Assembly (NCBI GenBank): GCA_946480015.1
Contig: CAMLIL010000099.1
Span: 1 to 20,965, forward strand
From: an uncultured Oxalobacteraceae bacterium
GTDB taxonomy: Bacteria; Pseudomonadota; Gammaproteobacteria; Burkholderiales; Burkholderiaceae
Reading direction: 5' to 3'
Length of the DNA: 20,965 nucleotides
The stretch's first letter is position 1. Every line of letters begins with the position of its first letter. Positions 7,240 to 15,109 of the stretch are shown in pieces. Under the pieces are notes generated by a model. It saw only the letters and a program-made list of their open reading frames with translations. It was not told the DNA's origin and made no database searches. The translations under genes were made by a program, and so were the position numbers.

Positions 7240-7258
7240 CCTGGCCGGCAGGGCCGGG
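7240..7258 (+). terminator. Hairpin between ybeD and lipB
   Basis: CCTGGCC (7240-7246) pairs with GGCCGGG (7252-7258) as a 7-bp stem including one T-G wobble, loop GGCAG, starting three bases after the ybeD stop. No T-run follows, so termination would be partial at best. It may attenuate read-through into lipB or protect the upstream mRNA end. Confidence 0.35.
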
Positions 7259-7287
7259 GCTAACTGCGCGGCTAACTGAACTATAAT
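7258..7287 (+). promoter_or_regulatory. lipB promoter with 9-bp direct repeat
   Basis: A perfect TATAAT (7282-7287) lies 28 bases before the lipB ATG at 7316. No -35 hexamer resembling TTGACA is found 16-18 bases upstream. In its place are two identical copies of GGCTAACTG (7258-7266 and 7270-7278), 12 bases apart from start to start. A good -10, an absent -35 and a tandem repeat suggest an activator-dependent or repressed internal promoter for lipB-lipA. Confidence 0.5.
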
Positions 7288-7315
7288 GTCGGGCTATTGC
7301 CACCGCCCCGCGTCC

Positions 7316-8032
7316 ATGTCTTCTCCGTCCACCGGCCCCGCCGTCATCCGCCATCTCGGCCACGCCGAGTACGAGCCGACGTTCGCCGCCATGCGCGCTT
7401 TTACCGACGCGCGCCAGCCCGACACCCCGGACGAACTGTGGATCGTCGAGCACCCGCCCGTCTTTACGCTGGGCCTGGGCGCCGACCGCGGCCACGTGCT
7501 GGCCCCGCAGGGCATTCCCGTGGTGCAGACCGACCGTGGCGGCGAAGTGACGTACCACGGCCCCGGCCAGGTGGTGATCTACCTGCTGATGGACCTGCGC
7601 CGCAACAAGCCCGGCGGCAAGCTGTACGCGCGCCAGTTCGTGAGCAAAATCGAACAGGCCATCATCAATGTGCTGGCGGCGTATAATCTCGGCGGCGAAC
7701 GCATCGCGGGCGCACCCGGCATCTACATCGCCGGCGGACCCCGGCAGGGCGCCAAGATCGCCGCGCTCGGCCTGAAAGTGCGCGGCAACGGCTGCACCTA
7801 CCATGGGGTATCGCTGAATGTCGCCATGGATCTCGCGCCGTTTTCCTGGATCAACCCGTGCGGTTATGCCGGCCTGGAAACGGTCGACATGCGCAGCATG
7901 GGAGTCGATGCCCAGCTGGACACAGTACAACACGCCCTGGCCGACGAGCTGGTGCGGCAACTGGCGAGCGTGGAGACGCCGCTCGCATCAAACAACCCAA
8001 CCCATGCCCTACCGGGCACGCAGCCAACATGA
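7316..8032 (+). CDS. lipB: Octanoyl-[acyl carrier protein]:protein octanoyltransferase LipB
   Basis: Transfers octanoate from octanoyl-ACP to the lipoyl-domain lysine of enzymes such as pyruvate dehydrogenase and the glycine cleavage H protein, the first step of lipoate synthesis in the cytoplasm. The 238-residue product carries the family block [12 protein letters not shown] (74-85), the catalytic lysine in [12 protein letters not shown] (Lys147) and the acyl-accepting cysteine in WINPCG (Cys182), so it should be active. It is longer than E. coli LipB (213 residues) mainly because of a C-terminal extension. The frame is open back to an ATG at 7286, but that codon overlaps the TATAAT box, so the ATG at 7316 was chosen; no clear Shine-Dalgarno precedes it. 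Its last codons overlap the lipA start (ATGA), implying translational coupling. Confidence 0.95.
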   Translation: MSSPSTGPAVIRHLGHAEYEPTFAAMRAFTDARQPDTPDELWIVEHPPVFTLGLGADRGHVLAPQGIPVVQTDRGGEVTYHGPGQVVIYLLMDLRRNKPGGKLYARQFVSKIEQAIINVLAAYNLGGERIAGAPGIYIAGGPRQGAKIAALGLKVRGNGCTYHGVSLNVAMDLAPFSWINPCGYAGLETVDMRSMGVDAQLDTVQHALADELVRQLASVETPLASNNPTHALPGTQPT

Positions 8033-9039
8033 CTTCCGACACCGATACCGGCCCCGCCTCCGCCCCCGCCTCCGCCCCCGCGTACAACGCCAGCGACAAG
8101 CAGAAAGGCGCCAGCAAGACCTCGCGCATTCCGATCAAGATCGTTCCTCTGGAACAGGTCGAACGCTTGAAAAAGCCGGACTGGATCCGCGTCAAGGCCG
8201 CCTCCGCCTCGACCCGCTTCTATGAAATCAAGGACATCCTGCGCGCCAACAAGCTCGTCACGGTGTGCGAGGAAGCCAGCTGCCCGAACATCGGCGAATG
8301 CTTCGGCAAGGGCACGGCCACCTTCATGATCATGGGCGACAAGTGCACCCGCCGCTGTCCGTTCTGCGACGTCGGCCACGGACGGCCCGACCCGCTCGAC
8401 GTCAACGAACCGGTCAACCTGTCCAAGACCATCGCCGAACTGGGCCTGTCGTACGTGGTGATCACCTCGGTCGACCGCGACGACCTGCGCGACGGCGGCG
8501 CCGGCCACTTCGTCGAGTGCATCCAGCAGACCCGCGCACAGTCGCCATCGACCCGCATCGAAGTGCTGGTGCCGGACTTCCGCGGCCGCCTCGCCAAGGC
8601 GCTGGCGATCTTCAACGACGGCCTGCCCGACGTGATGAACCACAACCTGGAAACCGTGCCGCGCCTGTACAAGGAAGCGCGTCCGGGGTCGGACTACAAG
8701 CACTCGCTGGAACTGCTGCGCGACTTCAAGGCCCTGTACCCGGACGTGGTGACCAAGTCCGGCATCATGGTCGGCCTGGGCGAAACCGACGAGGAAATCC
8801 TGCAAGTGATGCGCGACCTGCGCGAGCACAACGTCGACATGCTGACCATCGGCCAGTACCTGGCGCCGTCGGGCGACCACCTGCCGGTGCGCCGCTACGT
8901 GCATCCGGACCAGTTCAAGGTGTTCGAGGAAGAAGCCTACAAGATGGGTTTCGTGCACGCCGCCGTGGGCGCCATGGTGCGCAGCTCGTATCATGCGGAC
9001 CAGCAGGCGCATGGCGCCGGGGTGACTGTCGAGGAATAG
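8029..9039 (+). CDS. lipA: Lipoyl synthase LipA
   Basis: Radical SAM enzyme that inserts two sulfur atoms into protein-bound octanoyl groups made by LipB, completing lipoate. The 336-residue sequence has both cluster motifs: the auxiliary cluster cysteines in [12 protein letters not shown] (Cys80, Cys85, Cys91) and the radical [11 protein letters not shown] (Cys106, Cys110, Cys113). The C-terminal RSSYHAD (from Arg318) contains the serine ligand of the auxiliary cluster. [20 protein letters not shown] and [10 protein letters not shown] are further family blocks. The first 30 or so residues are Ala/Ser/Pro-rich with an imperfect APASAPA repeat and look disordered. The start overlaps the lipB stop by four bases. 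An in-frame start further upstream, inside lipB, was rejected. Confidence 0.97.
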   Translation: MTSDTDTGPASAPASAPAYNASDKQKGASKTSRIPIKIVPLEQVERLKKPDWIRVKAASASTRFYEIKDILRANKLVTVCEEASCPNIGECFGKGTATFMIMGDKCTRRCPFCDVGHGRPDPLDVNEPVNLSKTIAELGLSYVVITSVDRDDLRDGGAGHFVECIQQTRAQSPSTRIEVLVPDFRGRLAKALAIFNDGLPDVMNHNLETVPRLYKEARPGSDYKHSLELLRDFKALYPDVVTKSGIMVGLGETDEEILQVMRDLREHNVDMLTIGQYLAPSGDHLPVRRYVHPDQFKVFEEEAYKMGFVHAAVGAMVRSSYHADQQAHGAGVTVEE

Positions 9040-9054
9040 TAGTTACCGAGGCAA

Positions 9055-9981
9055 CTAGGCTGCCGCGAATGCCGCGGCGGCCCGGCGGTACTGCTCCGCC
9101 GTGGCCAGCAGCCATGCCTCGAATACGTTCAAGAGCGGCGAACCCTGCTTCGCTTCCGGATACACCAGGTAGTAGCCGCTCTCGCTGCGCAAGGGAATAT
9201 CGCAGGGGATGACCAGTTCGCCGTTGCGTAATTCATTGAGCACGAAGAAGCGCGGCACCAATGCCACGCCCAATCCGGCGCGTGCCGCTTCCACCAGCAT
9301 CGAAAACAATTCATAGCGCTGGCCGCGCATGCAGTCGGCGCTGTCCACGCCCGCCTGGGCGAACCAGTGGCGCCATGCTTGCGCACGTGCCGACTGGTGC
9401 AGCAGCGTGAATTTGGTAAGGTCCGCCGGTGTCAGGCCCGTGCGGTTGCCGAGCATGCGCCGGCTGCATACCGGCGTCATTTCTTCGCCCAGCAAATGAC
9501 GCGCCATCGCGCCCGGCCATACAGGGTTGCCGAAGTGAATGGCAGCATCGAATGGCGTGTCGGCGAACATGAAAGGTTCGGCGCGGGTAGTGAGATTCAG
9601 CGTGATGTTGTCATGCCGCGCATAGAACTGCGGCAGGCGAGGGATCAGCCATCGCGTGGCGAACGTCGGTATCACCGCCAGCTCCAGTATGCCGCCGGCG
9701 CCCTTGTGCGCCATCGCGGCCAGCGTGTCATGCTCGATGCGCTCAAGATGCTCTCTCACCTGTTTCGCATAGGCACGCCCCACATCGGTCAGGATCAGGC
9801 GTTTCTTCACCCGGTTGAACAAGGGTACGCCGACGTAGTCTTCCAGCCCGGCGATCTGCCTTCCCACCGCGCTTTGCGTCAGCGCCAGTTCATTGGCGCT
9901 GCGCGTGAAACTTTCATGCCGTGCTGCCGCTTCGAAAGCGATCAGCGCCTCCATGCTCGGGATCTTTCTTCTCAAGTTCAT
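9055..9981 (-). CDS. LysR-type transcriptional regulator, GcvA-like
   Basis: A 308-residue LysR family regulator. The N-terminal winged helix-turn-helix reads MEALIAFEAAARHESFTRSA and ELALTQSAVGRQIAGLEDYV, ending VPLFNRVKKRLILTDVGRAY. The C-terminal two-lobed effector domain starts near residue 90 (LELAVIPTFATRWLIPRLPQ) and includes GLGVALVPRFFV, as in the GcvA-like subgroup. It is transcribed divergently from the radical SAM aminomutase operon with 206 bases between the starts. This is the classic arrangement for a LysR protein controlling its neighbour, probably with a substrate or product as co-inducer. The N-terminal MNLRRKIPSM is a normal start for this group; GAGG lies very close to the ATG. 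Confidence 0.93.
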   Translation of the reverse strand: MNLRRKIPSMEALIAFEAAARHESFTRSANELALTQSAVGRQIAGLEDYVGVPLFNRVKKRLILTDVGRAYAKQVREHLERIEHDTLAAMAHKGAGGILELAVIPTFATRWLIPRLPQFYARHDNITLNLTTRAEPFMFADTPFDAAIHFGNPVWPGAMARHLLGEEMTPVCSRRMLGNRTGLTPADLTKFTLLHQSARAQAWRHWFAQAGVDSADCMRGQRYELFSMLVEAARAGLGVALVPRFFVLNELRNGELVIPCDIPLRSESGYYLVYPEAKQGSPLLNVFEAWLLATAEQYRRAAAAFAAA

Positions 9982-10030
9982 TCCTCAAACGCACAAGGTG
10001 CCGAATTTTTATCGTTTGTGAAGTATTAGC

Positions 10031-10085
10031 GTTGGCGCAACACTGTAGTCCATTCAATGCCGGCCAAGTGACGAACGGACTATAG
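10031..10085. promoter_or_regulatory. Candidate LysR operator region upstream of the kamA-like operon
   Basis: Two symmetric elements lie between the divergent regulator and operon. GTTG-GCG-CAAC (10031-10041) is a perfect palindrome of the short, gapped type bound by LysR proteins. CTGTAGTCC (10043-10051) and GGACTATAG (10077-10085) form a 9-bp inverted repeat with one mismatch and a 25-base centre. The right arm contains the -10-like TATAGC (10081-10086). The site's position fits autorepression plus activation of the operon. The regulator-site assignment is inference. Confidence 0.4.
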
Positions 10086-10187
10086 CGTTTATCTGGCCCG
10101 CTGTTGACGTCGATCATGGCGAAGTTTGCGAAATGTCAAACCGCCGGTCCCGCAAAGGTACTTCAACTGACCATGGAAGGAAACACG

Positions 10188-11636
10188 ATGAGTCTCGCGA
10201 ACAAGGAATCCGCTGCACCGTTGCCAAGCAAGTTCAAGCCCTATACCCGGCAAACAATTCATCAGGCGCCGCAATGGGCGCGCATGCCGGAGGAGCTGCG
10301 CGAAGCGGTACAGGTCATTTCGCATGTCCTGCCGTTTCGCACCAACGAGTACGTCATGAACGAGCTGATAGATTGGGACAAGGTTCCGGACGATCCGATC
10401 TACCGCCTCACCTTCCCCCATCGCGACATGCTGGCGGCCGACGAATACGAACGGCTGCGCGACCTTGTCCTGTCCAATGCCGACGAGCAGGCGATCAACA
10501 AGGAAGTGTGGCAAATCCGCATGCGCATGAATCCGCACCCGGCCGGGCAGATGACGCACAACGTGCCGATGGTGAACGGCGTGCCGCTGCGCGGCGTGCA
10601 GCACAAGTACAAGCAGACGGTGCTGTTCTTCCCCAGCGCCGGCCAGACCTGCCACGCCTACTGCACCTTCTGTTTCCGCTGGCCGCAGTTCGTCGGCATG
10701 GACGATTTGAAATTCGACGCTAAGGAAACATCCGAGCTGGTGGCCTACCTCAAGCAGCACCCTGAAGTGACCGACGTGCTGATCACAGGCGGCGATCCGC
10801 TCATCATGAGCACCCGTGCACTGGCAGGCTACCTCGAGCCGCTGCTGGTGCCGGAGCTGTCCCACATCCAGAACATCCGCATCGGCACCAAGTCGGTATC
10901 GTACTGGCCGCAGCGTTTCGTGACCGACAAGGATGCCGACGACCTGATCCGTCTGTTCGAGAAAGTGGTCGCCGCGGGCAAGAACCTGGCGATCATGGGG
11001 CATTACAACCACCCGGTCGAGTTGCGGCAAGAAATTGCGCAGAAGGCGGTCAAGCGGATCGTCGGCTCCGGGGCGACGCTGCGCATGCAGGCGCCGTTGA
11101 TCCGCCACATCAATGAAGACCCGAAAGGCTGGGCGGAGTTGTGGACCACCGGCGTGCGCCTGGGCGCGATTCCGTATTACATGTTCGTCGAGCGCGACAC
11201 CGGACCGAAGAACTATTTCGCGCTGCCACTGGCGAAGGCTTACGAGACTTTCCAGGCGGCATACCAGCTGGTGTCCGGCCTGTCACGCACGGTGCGCGGC
11301 CCGTCGATGAGCGCGTTCCCGGGCAAGGTGGCGGTGGACGGCATCGTGACCATCGCAGGAGAAAAGGTGTTTGCGCTGCAGTTCCTGCAGGCGCGCAATC
11401 CGGATTGGGTACGCAGGCCTTTCTACGCGAAGTTCGACCCGGAAGCGACCTGGCTGGACGACCTGGTGCCGGCCTTCGGCGAAAAGAAATTTTTCTTCGA
11501 GACCGATCAGGACGAGGTGGACCAGACGCGCGGGCACAAGGTGGTGCACATGCTGGAACGCCACGATACCCGTGTCACGCCGGTCGTGGCGAACTCCGCG
11601 CCGGACGACCGCACCGTCGCAGGGGGAAGGCAATGA
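10188..11636 (+). CDS. KamA-family radical SAM aminomutase of uncertain substrate
   Basis: A 482-residue PLP-dependent radical SAM enzyme of the lysine 2,3-aminomutase family, expected to move an amino group from C2 to C3. The cluster motif CHAYCTFC is Cys155, Cys159, Cys162. Arg164 follows it where lysine aminomutase has its substrate-carboxylate arginine. GGDP is 201-204 and a PLP-binding lysine is likely in FPGKVAVDG (Lys380). By hand alignment to the Clostridium enzyme, the two aspartates that hold the lysine side chain correspond to Arg336 (in YYMFVERDTG) and Ser373, so lysine may not be the substrate. The C-terminal segment (FLQARNPDWVRRPFYAKFDP) is unlike short EpmB proteins. GGAAGGA precedes the ATG at 10188; a TTG at 10104 is less likely. 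It overlaps the aminotransferase gene by four bases. Confidence 0.88.
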   Translation: MSLANKESAAPLPSKFKPYTRQTIHQAPQWARMPEELREAVQVISHVLPFRTNEYVMNELIDWDKVPDDPIYRLTFPHRDMLAADEYERLRDLVLSNADEQAINKEVWQIRMRMNPHPAGQMTHNVPMVNGVPLRGVQHKYKQTVLFFPSAGQTCHAYCTFCFRWPQFVGMDDLKFDAKETSELVAYLKQHPEVTDVLITGGDPLIMSTRALAGYLEPLLVPELSHIQNIRIGTKSVSYWPQRFVTDKDADDLIRLFEKVVAAGKNLAIMGHYNHPVELRQEIAQKAVKRIVGSGATLRMQAPLIRHINEDPKGWAELWTTGVRLGAIPYYMFVERDTGPKNYFALPLAKAYETFQAAYQLVSGLSRTVRGPSMSAFPGKVAVDGIVTIAGEKVFALQFLQARNPDWVRRPFYAKFDPEATWLDDLVPAFGEKKFFFETDQDEVDQTRGHKVVHMLERHDTRVTPVVANSAPDDRTVAGGRQ

Positions 11637-13021
11637 CTTATCTGTTGCACAGGCAGATCAATCACGACTATCCGCTGGCCGTTGCGGGCCAGCAGGAATA
11701 TTTGATCGACGCGGACGGCAAGCGCTATATCGATGCCAGTGGCGGCGCCGCCGTTTCCTGTCTCGGCCACCAGCATCCGGAGGTGATCGCCGCGATGCAG
11801 AAGCAGATGGCGGCGCTGTGTTATGCGCACACCGGTTTCTTCAGCACAGCCGTCGCGGAAGAGCTGGGCGAAGAGTTGATCCGGCATGCGCCGCGCGGAC
11901 TGTCGCATGCCTATCTCGTCTCCGGCGGCTCGGAAGCGGTGGAGGCGGCACTGAAGCTGGCGCGGCAATACTTCGTCGAACGCGGCGAACCCCAGCGCCG
12001 GCGTTTCATCGCCAGGCGGCAGAGCTACCACGGCAATACGCTGGGCGCGCTCGGCGTCGGCGGCAATGCCTGGCGGCGTGCACAGTTTGCGCCGCTGCTG
12101 ACGGAAAGCCACTATATCGATCCCTGCTACGAGTACCGTTACCGGCAGCCCGGCGAGACGCCGGAGCAATACGGACAGCGCGCCGCCGACGCACTGGAAG
12201 CGAAGCTGATCGAGCTGGGGCCGGAAAGCGTCATTGGCTTCGTCGCCGAACCGGTGGTGGGCGCGACGCTGGGCGCGGTACCCCCGGCGCCGGGATATTT
12301 CCGGCGCATTCGCGATATCTGCGATCGTTACGGCATCTTGCTGATCCTCGACGAAGTCATGTGCGGCATGGGGCGCACCGGCTCCTTGCATGCCTGCGAA
12401 CAGGAGGGGATCGCACCGGACCTGATGACGGTGGCGAAGGGTTTGGGCGGCGGCTATGCGCCGGTCGGCGCGGCTCTCGTGGGCGCGAACATCTACGACA
12501 CCATCGCCACGGGATCGGGCGTGTTCCAGCACGGCCACACCTACATCGGCCATCCGCTTGCCTGCGCCGCCGCGTTGGCGGTGCAGCGCATCGTCCACCG
12601 CGACAACCTGCTGGGCAATGTACGTGAACGCGGCGCGCAGCTGATGCAGGGTTTGCAGGCGCGCTTCGCAGAGCATCCGCATGTGGGTGACATCCGCGGG
12701 CGCGGGCTGTTCCAGGGTATAGAACTGGTGGCCGACCGTGAACGGAAACTGCCCTTCGAGGCGAAGCGCAAGATCCACGCCAGGATCAAGACCGAGGCGC
12801 TGGCGCGCGGCCTGATGGTGTATCCGATGGGCGGCACGATCGACGGCAGTAGCGGCGACCATGTATTGCTGGCGCCGCCGTTCATCGCAAGCGCGGCGAC
12901 CATCGATGCCATCGTAGAGCGCCTGGGAGAATCGGTCGATGCGGCCATCGCTGCAGCCGGGCTGCATGGCGGGCAGGCCCAGGCGGCGGCATCCACGCCC
13001 TCGATCATGGCTCACGCATAA
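11633..13021 (+). CDS. Class III PLP-dependent aminotransferase
   Basis: A 462-residue fold-type I, class III aminotransferase, the group that includes omega-amino acid, beta-amino acid and 7,8-diaminopelargonate aminotransferases. Family blocks are present: DASGGAAVSCLGHQHPEV, VSGGSEAVEAALKLARQYF, SYHGNTLGALGVGG, LILDEVMCGMGRTG (Asp240 contacts the PLP nitrogen) and TVAKGLGGGYAPVGA with the Schiff-base lysine Lys269. The start overlaps the aminomutase stop (ATGA) with AGGGGGAAGG as ribosome binding site, so the two should be made in fixed ratio. In context it probably acts on the amino acid formed by the aminomutase, removing its shifted or terminal amino group. The exact substrate cannot be read from sequence. 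The tail (GGQAQAAASTPS) is flexible. Confidence 0.92.
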   Translation: MTYLLHRQINHDYPLAVAGQQEYLIDADGKRYIDASGGAAVSCLGHQHPEVIAAMQKQMAALCYAHTGFFSTAVAEELGEELIRHAPRGLSHAYLVSGGSEAVEAALKLARQYFVERGEPQRRRFIARRQSYHGNTLGALGVGGNAWRRAQFAPLLTESHYIDPCYEYRYRQPGETPEQYGQRAADALEAKLIELGPESVIGFVAEPVVGATLGAVPPAPGYFRRIRDICDRYGILLILDEVMCGMGRTGSLHACEQEGIAPDLMTVAKGLGGGYAPVGAALVGANIYDTIATGSGVFQHGHTYIGHPLACAAALAVQRIVHRDNLLGNVRERGAQLMQGLQARFAEHPHVGDIRGRGLFQGIELVADRERKLPFEAKRKIHARIKTEALARGLMVYPMGGTIDGSSGDHVLLAPPFIASAATIDAIVERLGESVDAAIAAAGLHGGQAQAAASTPSIMAHA

Positions 13022-13034
13022 CAAGGAGAAAAAC

Positions 13035-13571
13035 ATGCCTCGCATTCCCTATCAGCCGTCGGACCTCGCGGAGCCCAAGGCGATCGTCGATGCCATCCGC
13101 GCCCGTCGCGGCGGCAGGCTGCTCAACCTCGACCGCATGCTGCTCAACAGCCCGGCGCTCGCGAGAGGATGGAACGCGTTCCTCGGCGACGTGCGCAACA
13201 ACCTCGAACTGCGGGCCCGGCTGCGCGAGCTGGCGATGTGCCAGGTTGCGCTGTTGAATGGCGCGGACTACGAGTTCCACCACCATGCGCCCGAATTCCT
13301 CAAGGCGGGCGGCACGCAGGCGCAGCTCGAAGCCTTGCGCGGTGTCGGCAGTGAGAGCGCTGCCTTCGATGCCGGTGAACGCGCGATCATTGCGCTGATC
13401 CGCGCGATCACGGTTGATGTGAAGGTCAGCGACGCGGTATTCGATGCCGCGCGTGCAGCTCTGAAAAGCGACCAGCTGACGATCGAACTGGTTGGCGTCG
13501 TGGCGACCTACAACATGGTGTCGCGTTTTCTCGTTGCGCTCGGCATCCGTCCGGAGGAGGAAGAAGCATGA
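13035..13571 (+). CDS. Carboxymuconolactone decarboxylase-family protein
   Basis: A 178-residue protein of the carboxymuconolactone decarboxylase/AhpD-like all-helical family. The signature segment is [20 protein letters not shown] followed by [11 protein letters not shown] (residues about 63-93), and a second helix pair contains [19 protein letters not shown] and [20 protein letters not shown]. Members include true decarboxylases, AhpD-type peroxidase partners and many enzymes of unknown role. AhpD's CxxC is absent: only one cysteine (Cys69) is seen, so a thiol peroxidase role is unlikely. AAGGAG at 13023-13028 gives a clear start 13 bases after the aminotransferase stop. It overlaps the ferredoxin gene by four bases. 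Decarboxylation of a keto acid from the upstream enzymes is possible but is inference. Confidence 0.85.
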   Translation: MPRIPYQPSDLAEPKAIVDAIRARRGGRLLNLDRMLLNSPALARGWNAFLGDVRNNLELRARLRELAMCQVALLNGADYEFHHHAPEFLKAGGTQAQLEALRGVGSESAAFDAGERAIIALIRAITVDVKVSDAVFDAARAALKSDQLTIELVGVVATYNMVSRFLVALGIRPEEEEA

Positions 13572-13891
13572 CCTTTGTCGTCACCGAAAACTGCATCCGC
13601 TGCAAGCATACCGATTGCGTCGAGGTTTGCCCTGCGGACGCCTTCCGCGAAGGCCCGAACTTCCTCGTCATTTCGCCGGACGACTGCATCGACTGCGCGC
13701 TCTGCGTGCCGGCCTGCCCGGTCAAGGCGATCTACCAGCAGGAGGAAGTGCCGGAAGGCCAGCGTGAATTTATCGCGCTCAATCGCGAGCTCGCTGGCGC
13801 ATGGGAGCTGATCTACGAGCGCAAGGATGCGCCGGCGGATGCATCCCAGTGGTCCAACGTGAAGGGCAAGCTGGAACACCTGGCGAGATAG
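13568..13891 (+). CDS. fdxA: Seven-iron ferredoxin (FdxA type)
   Basis: A 107-residue ferredoxin carrying one [3Fe-4S] and one [4Fe-4S] cluster, close to Azotobacter vinelandii ferredoxin I in length and sequence. From the known AvFdI ligands, Cys9, Cys17 and Cys50 bind the 3Fe cluster, and Cys21, Cys40, Cys43 and Cys46 bind the 4Fe cluster. Motifs are [15 protein letters not shown] and [13 protein letters not shown]. The non-ligand cysteine found near the 4Fe cluster in AvFdI is Ala25 here. The C-terminal half ([28 protein letters not shown]) matches the long tail of this class. Many genomes keep fdxA elsewhere; here it is the last gene of the radical SAM operon, overlapping the previous gene (ATGA). 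It may supply electrons for SAM cleavage. Confidence 0.93.
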   Translation: MTFVVTENCIRCKHTDCVEVCPADAFREGPNFLVISPDDCIDCALCVPACPVKAIYQQEEVPEGQREFIALNRELAGAWELIYERKDAPADASQWSNVKGKLEHLAR

Positions 13892-13985
13892 CTTTGCTGG
13901 AGCGGCAACCTGGCGGCCGAGCGCGAGTCTGTTGTTTGTTATCCAAACCGGGATTTTCCCTACCGTGTCTTGATCGATCTCAACA

Positions 13986-14007
13986 CTGATCAGTTTGGCT
14001 AAGCCAA
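13986..14007. promoter_or_regulatory. Two adjacent palindromes upstream of the patatin gene
   Basis: CTGATCAG (13986-13993) is immediately followed by TTGGCT-A-AGCCAA (13995-14007), a 13-bp palindrome, 36 bases before the patatin ATG. They could be an operator or a small hairpin in the leader. No confident -35/-10 pair was found nearby. Confidence 0.3.
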
Positions 14008-14042
14008 TCTAGCCATTCCCTTGACGTACTACAGGAGTAGCA

Positions 14043-15104
14043 ATGAAACCAATGGCTTTGATTCTCCAGGGCGGCGGTGCCCTGGGCGCTTTTGAATGTG
14101 GTGTGGTATCGGAACTGGTCGCGCAGGGTTACCAGCCGGTCGCGGTATCGGGCGTGTCGATCGGCGCGATCAACTCGGCCGCGATCGCCGGGGCCAAGGG
14201 GGGCGACATCCCCGCCAGCCTCGAACGCATGTGGAAGGCCATCACCCTGCCGGAAATGCCCTGGCTGCCGCCGAAGCAGCAAACCAATCTGTCGCTGCTG
14301 GGCAATCCCCAGTTCTGGCGCTCGCGCACCGACTATCTCAACATGTCGAACTGGGACAGCCTGTGCGATACCACGCCCATGCTGGCCACGCTGGCCAGCC
14401 ACGTCGACTTCGAGCAGCTCAACAATCCCGAGCATATCCGCATCGCCGTCACCGCGACCGACCTGCACACGGGCGGACAGACCACGTTTTCCAACTACAT
14501 GCAGGGCGGCGTCGATGACGAGGCCGGCAACCACACCCAGCACCAGTCCACGCTGACCCCGGCGCACATCATGGCCAGCGGCAGCCTGCCGCCCGGATTT
14601 CCACCGATCACCATTGACGGCCGCCAATACTGGGACGGCGGCCTGTTCAGCAATACCCCCATCGACGCCCTGCTCAACATGCTCACGCCGGACGAGGTCG
14701 CGACCTTGCCGATCTTCGTGGTCGACCTGTTCCCCACCGACGGCCTGCCCGCGCCGACCAATCTGATGGCGGTGCAATCGCACGCCCTTGCGCTGCAATA
14801 CCAGAACCGCTTCTGGGCCGATTACGGCGGCAGCGCCGAACTGGGCGACTTCCTGCAGATGCTCGACCAGCTGGCCGGGCTGGCCAAAGGCAATCCGGTC
14901 GAAGCCAATCCCGCCTTCGCCTGGCTGCTGCGCCTGCGCGCCATGAAAAACCTGCGCATCATCGATAGCCCGCCGGTGGTGTACGGCGACGACCACGATT
15001 TTTCGCCCTACGGCGTGAACAAGCGCTGCGAAGCGGGCCGCGCCGCCGCCCGCAAGCAGATCGCCCTGCAGGAACCGGGCGCGGCCCTGCGCGACGCGGC
15101 CTGA
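14043..15104 (+). CDS. Patatin-like phospholipase
   Basis: A 353-residue patatin-family lipid acyl hydrolase using a Ser-Asp dyad. The oxyanion-hole glycines are in LILQGGGALGAFECGV. The nucleophile elbow is SGVSIGAIN with Ser39, and the catalytic aspartate is in YWDGGLFSNTP (Asp198). No signal peptide is visible, so the enzyme is probably cytoplasmic or membrane-associated from inside. The segment after residue 200 (VATLPIFVVDLFPTDGLPAP and onward) is a C-terminal region seen in bacterial patatins of this length. Likely roles are phospholipid turnover or release of fatty acids from storage lipids, but neither is shown here. AGGAG at 14033-14037 fixes the start. It is convergent with the VOC gene, the stops being only five bases apart. 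Confidence 0.93.
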   Translation: MKPMALILQGGGALGAFECGVVSELVAQGYQPVAVSGVSIGAINSAAIAGAKGGDIPASLERMWKAITLPEMPWLPPKQQTNLSLLGNPQFWRSRTDYLNMSNWDSLCDTTPMLATLASHVDFEQLNNPEHIRIAVTATDLHTGGQTTFSNYMQGGVDDEAGNHTQHQSTLTPAHIMASGSLPPGFPPITIDGRQYWDGGLFSNTPIDALLNMLTPDEVATLPIFVVDLFPTDGLPAPTNLMAVQSHALALQYQNRFWADYGGSAELGDFLQMLDQLAGLAKGNPVEANPAFAWLLRLRAMKNLRIIDSPPVVYGDDHDFSPYGVNKRCEAGRAAARKQIALQEPGAALRDAA

Positions 15105-15109
15105 ACCAG

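Noticed and set aside
7864..9012. 382-codon minus-strand frame over lipA
   Set aside because: It mirrors lipA, whose cluster motifs and family blocks are unambiguous.
11141..11632. Upstream extension of the aminotransferase frame into the aminomutase gene
   Set aside because: The added residues are out-of-frame aminomutase sequence. The ATG at 11633 has a strong ribosome binding site and starts the family domain.
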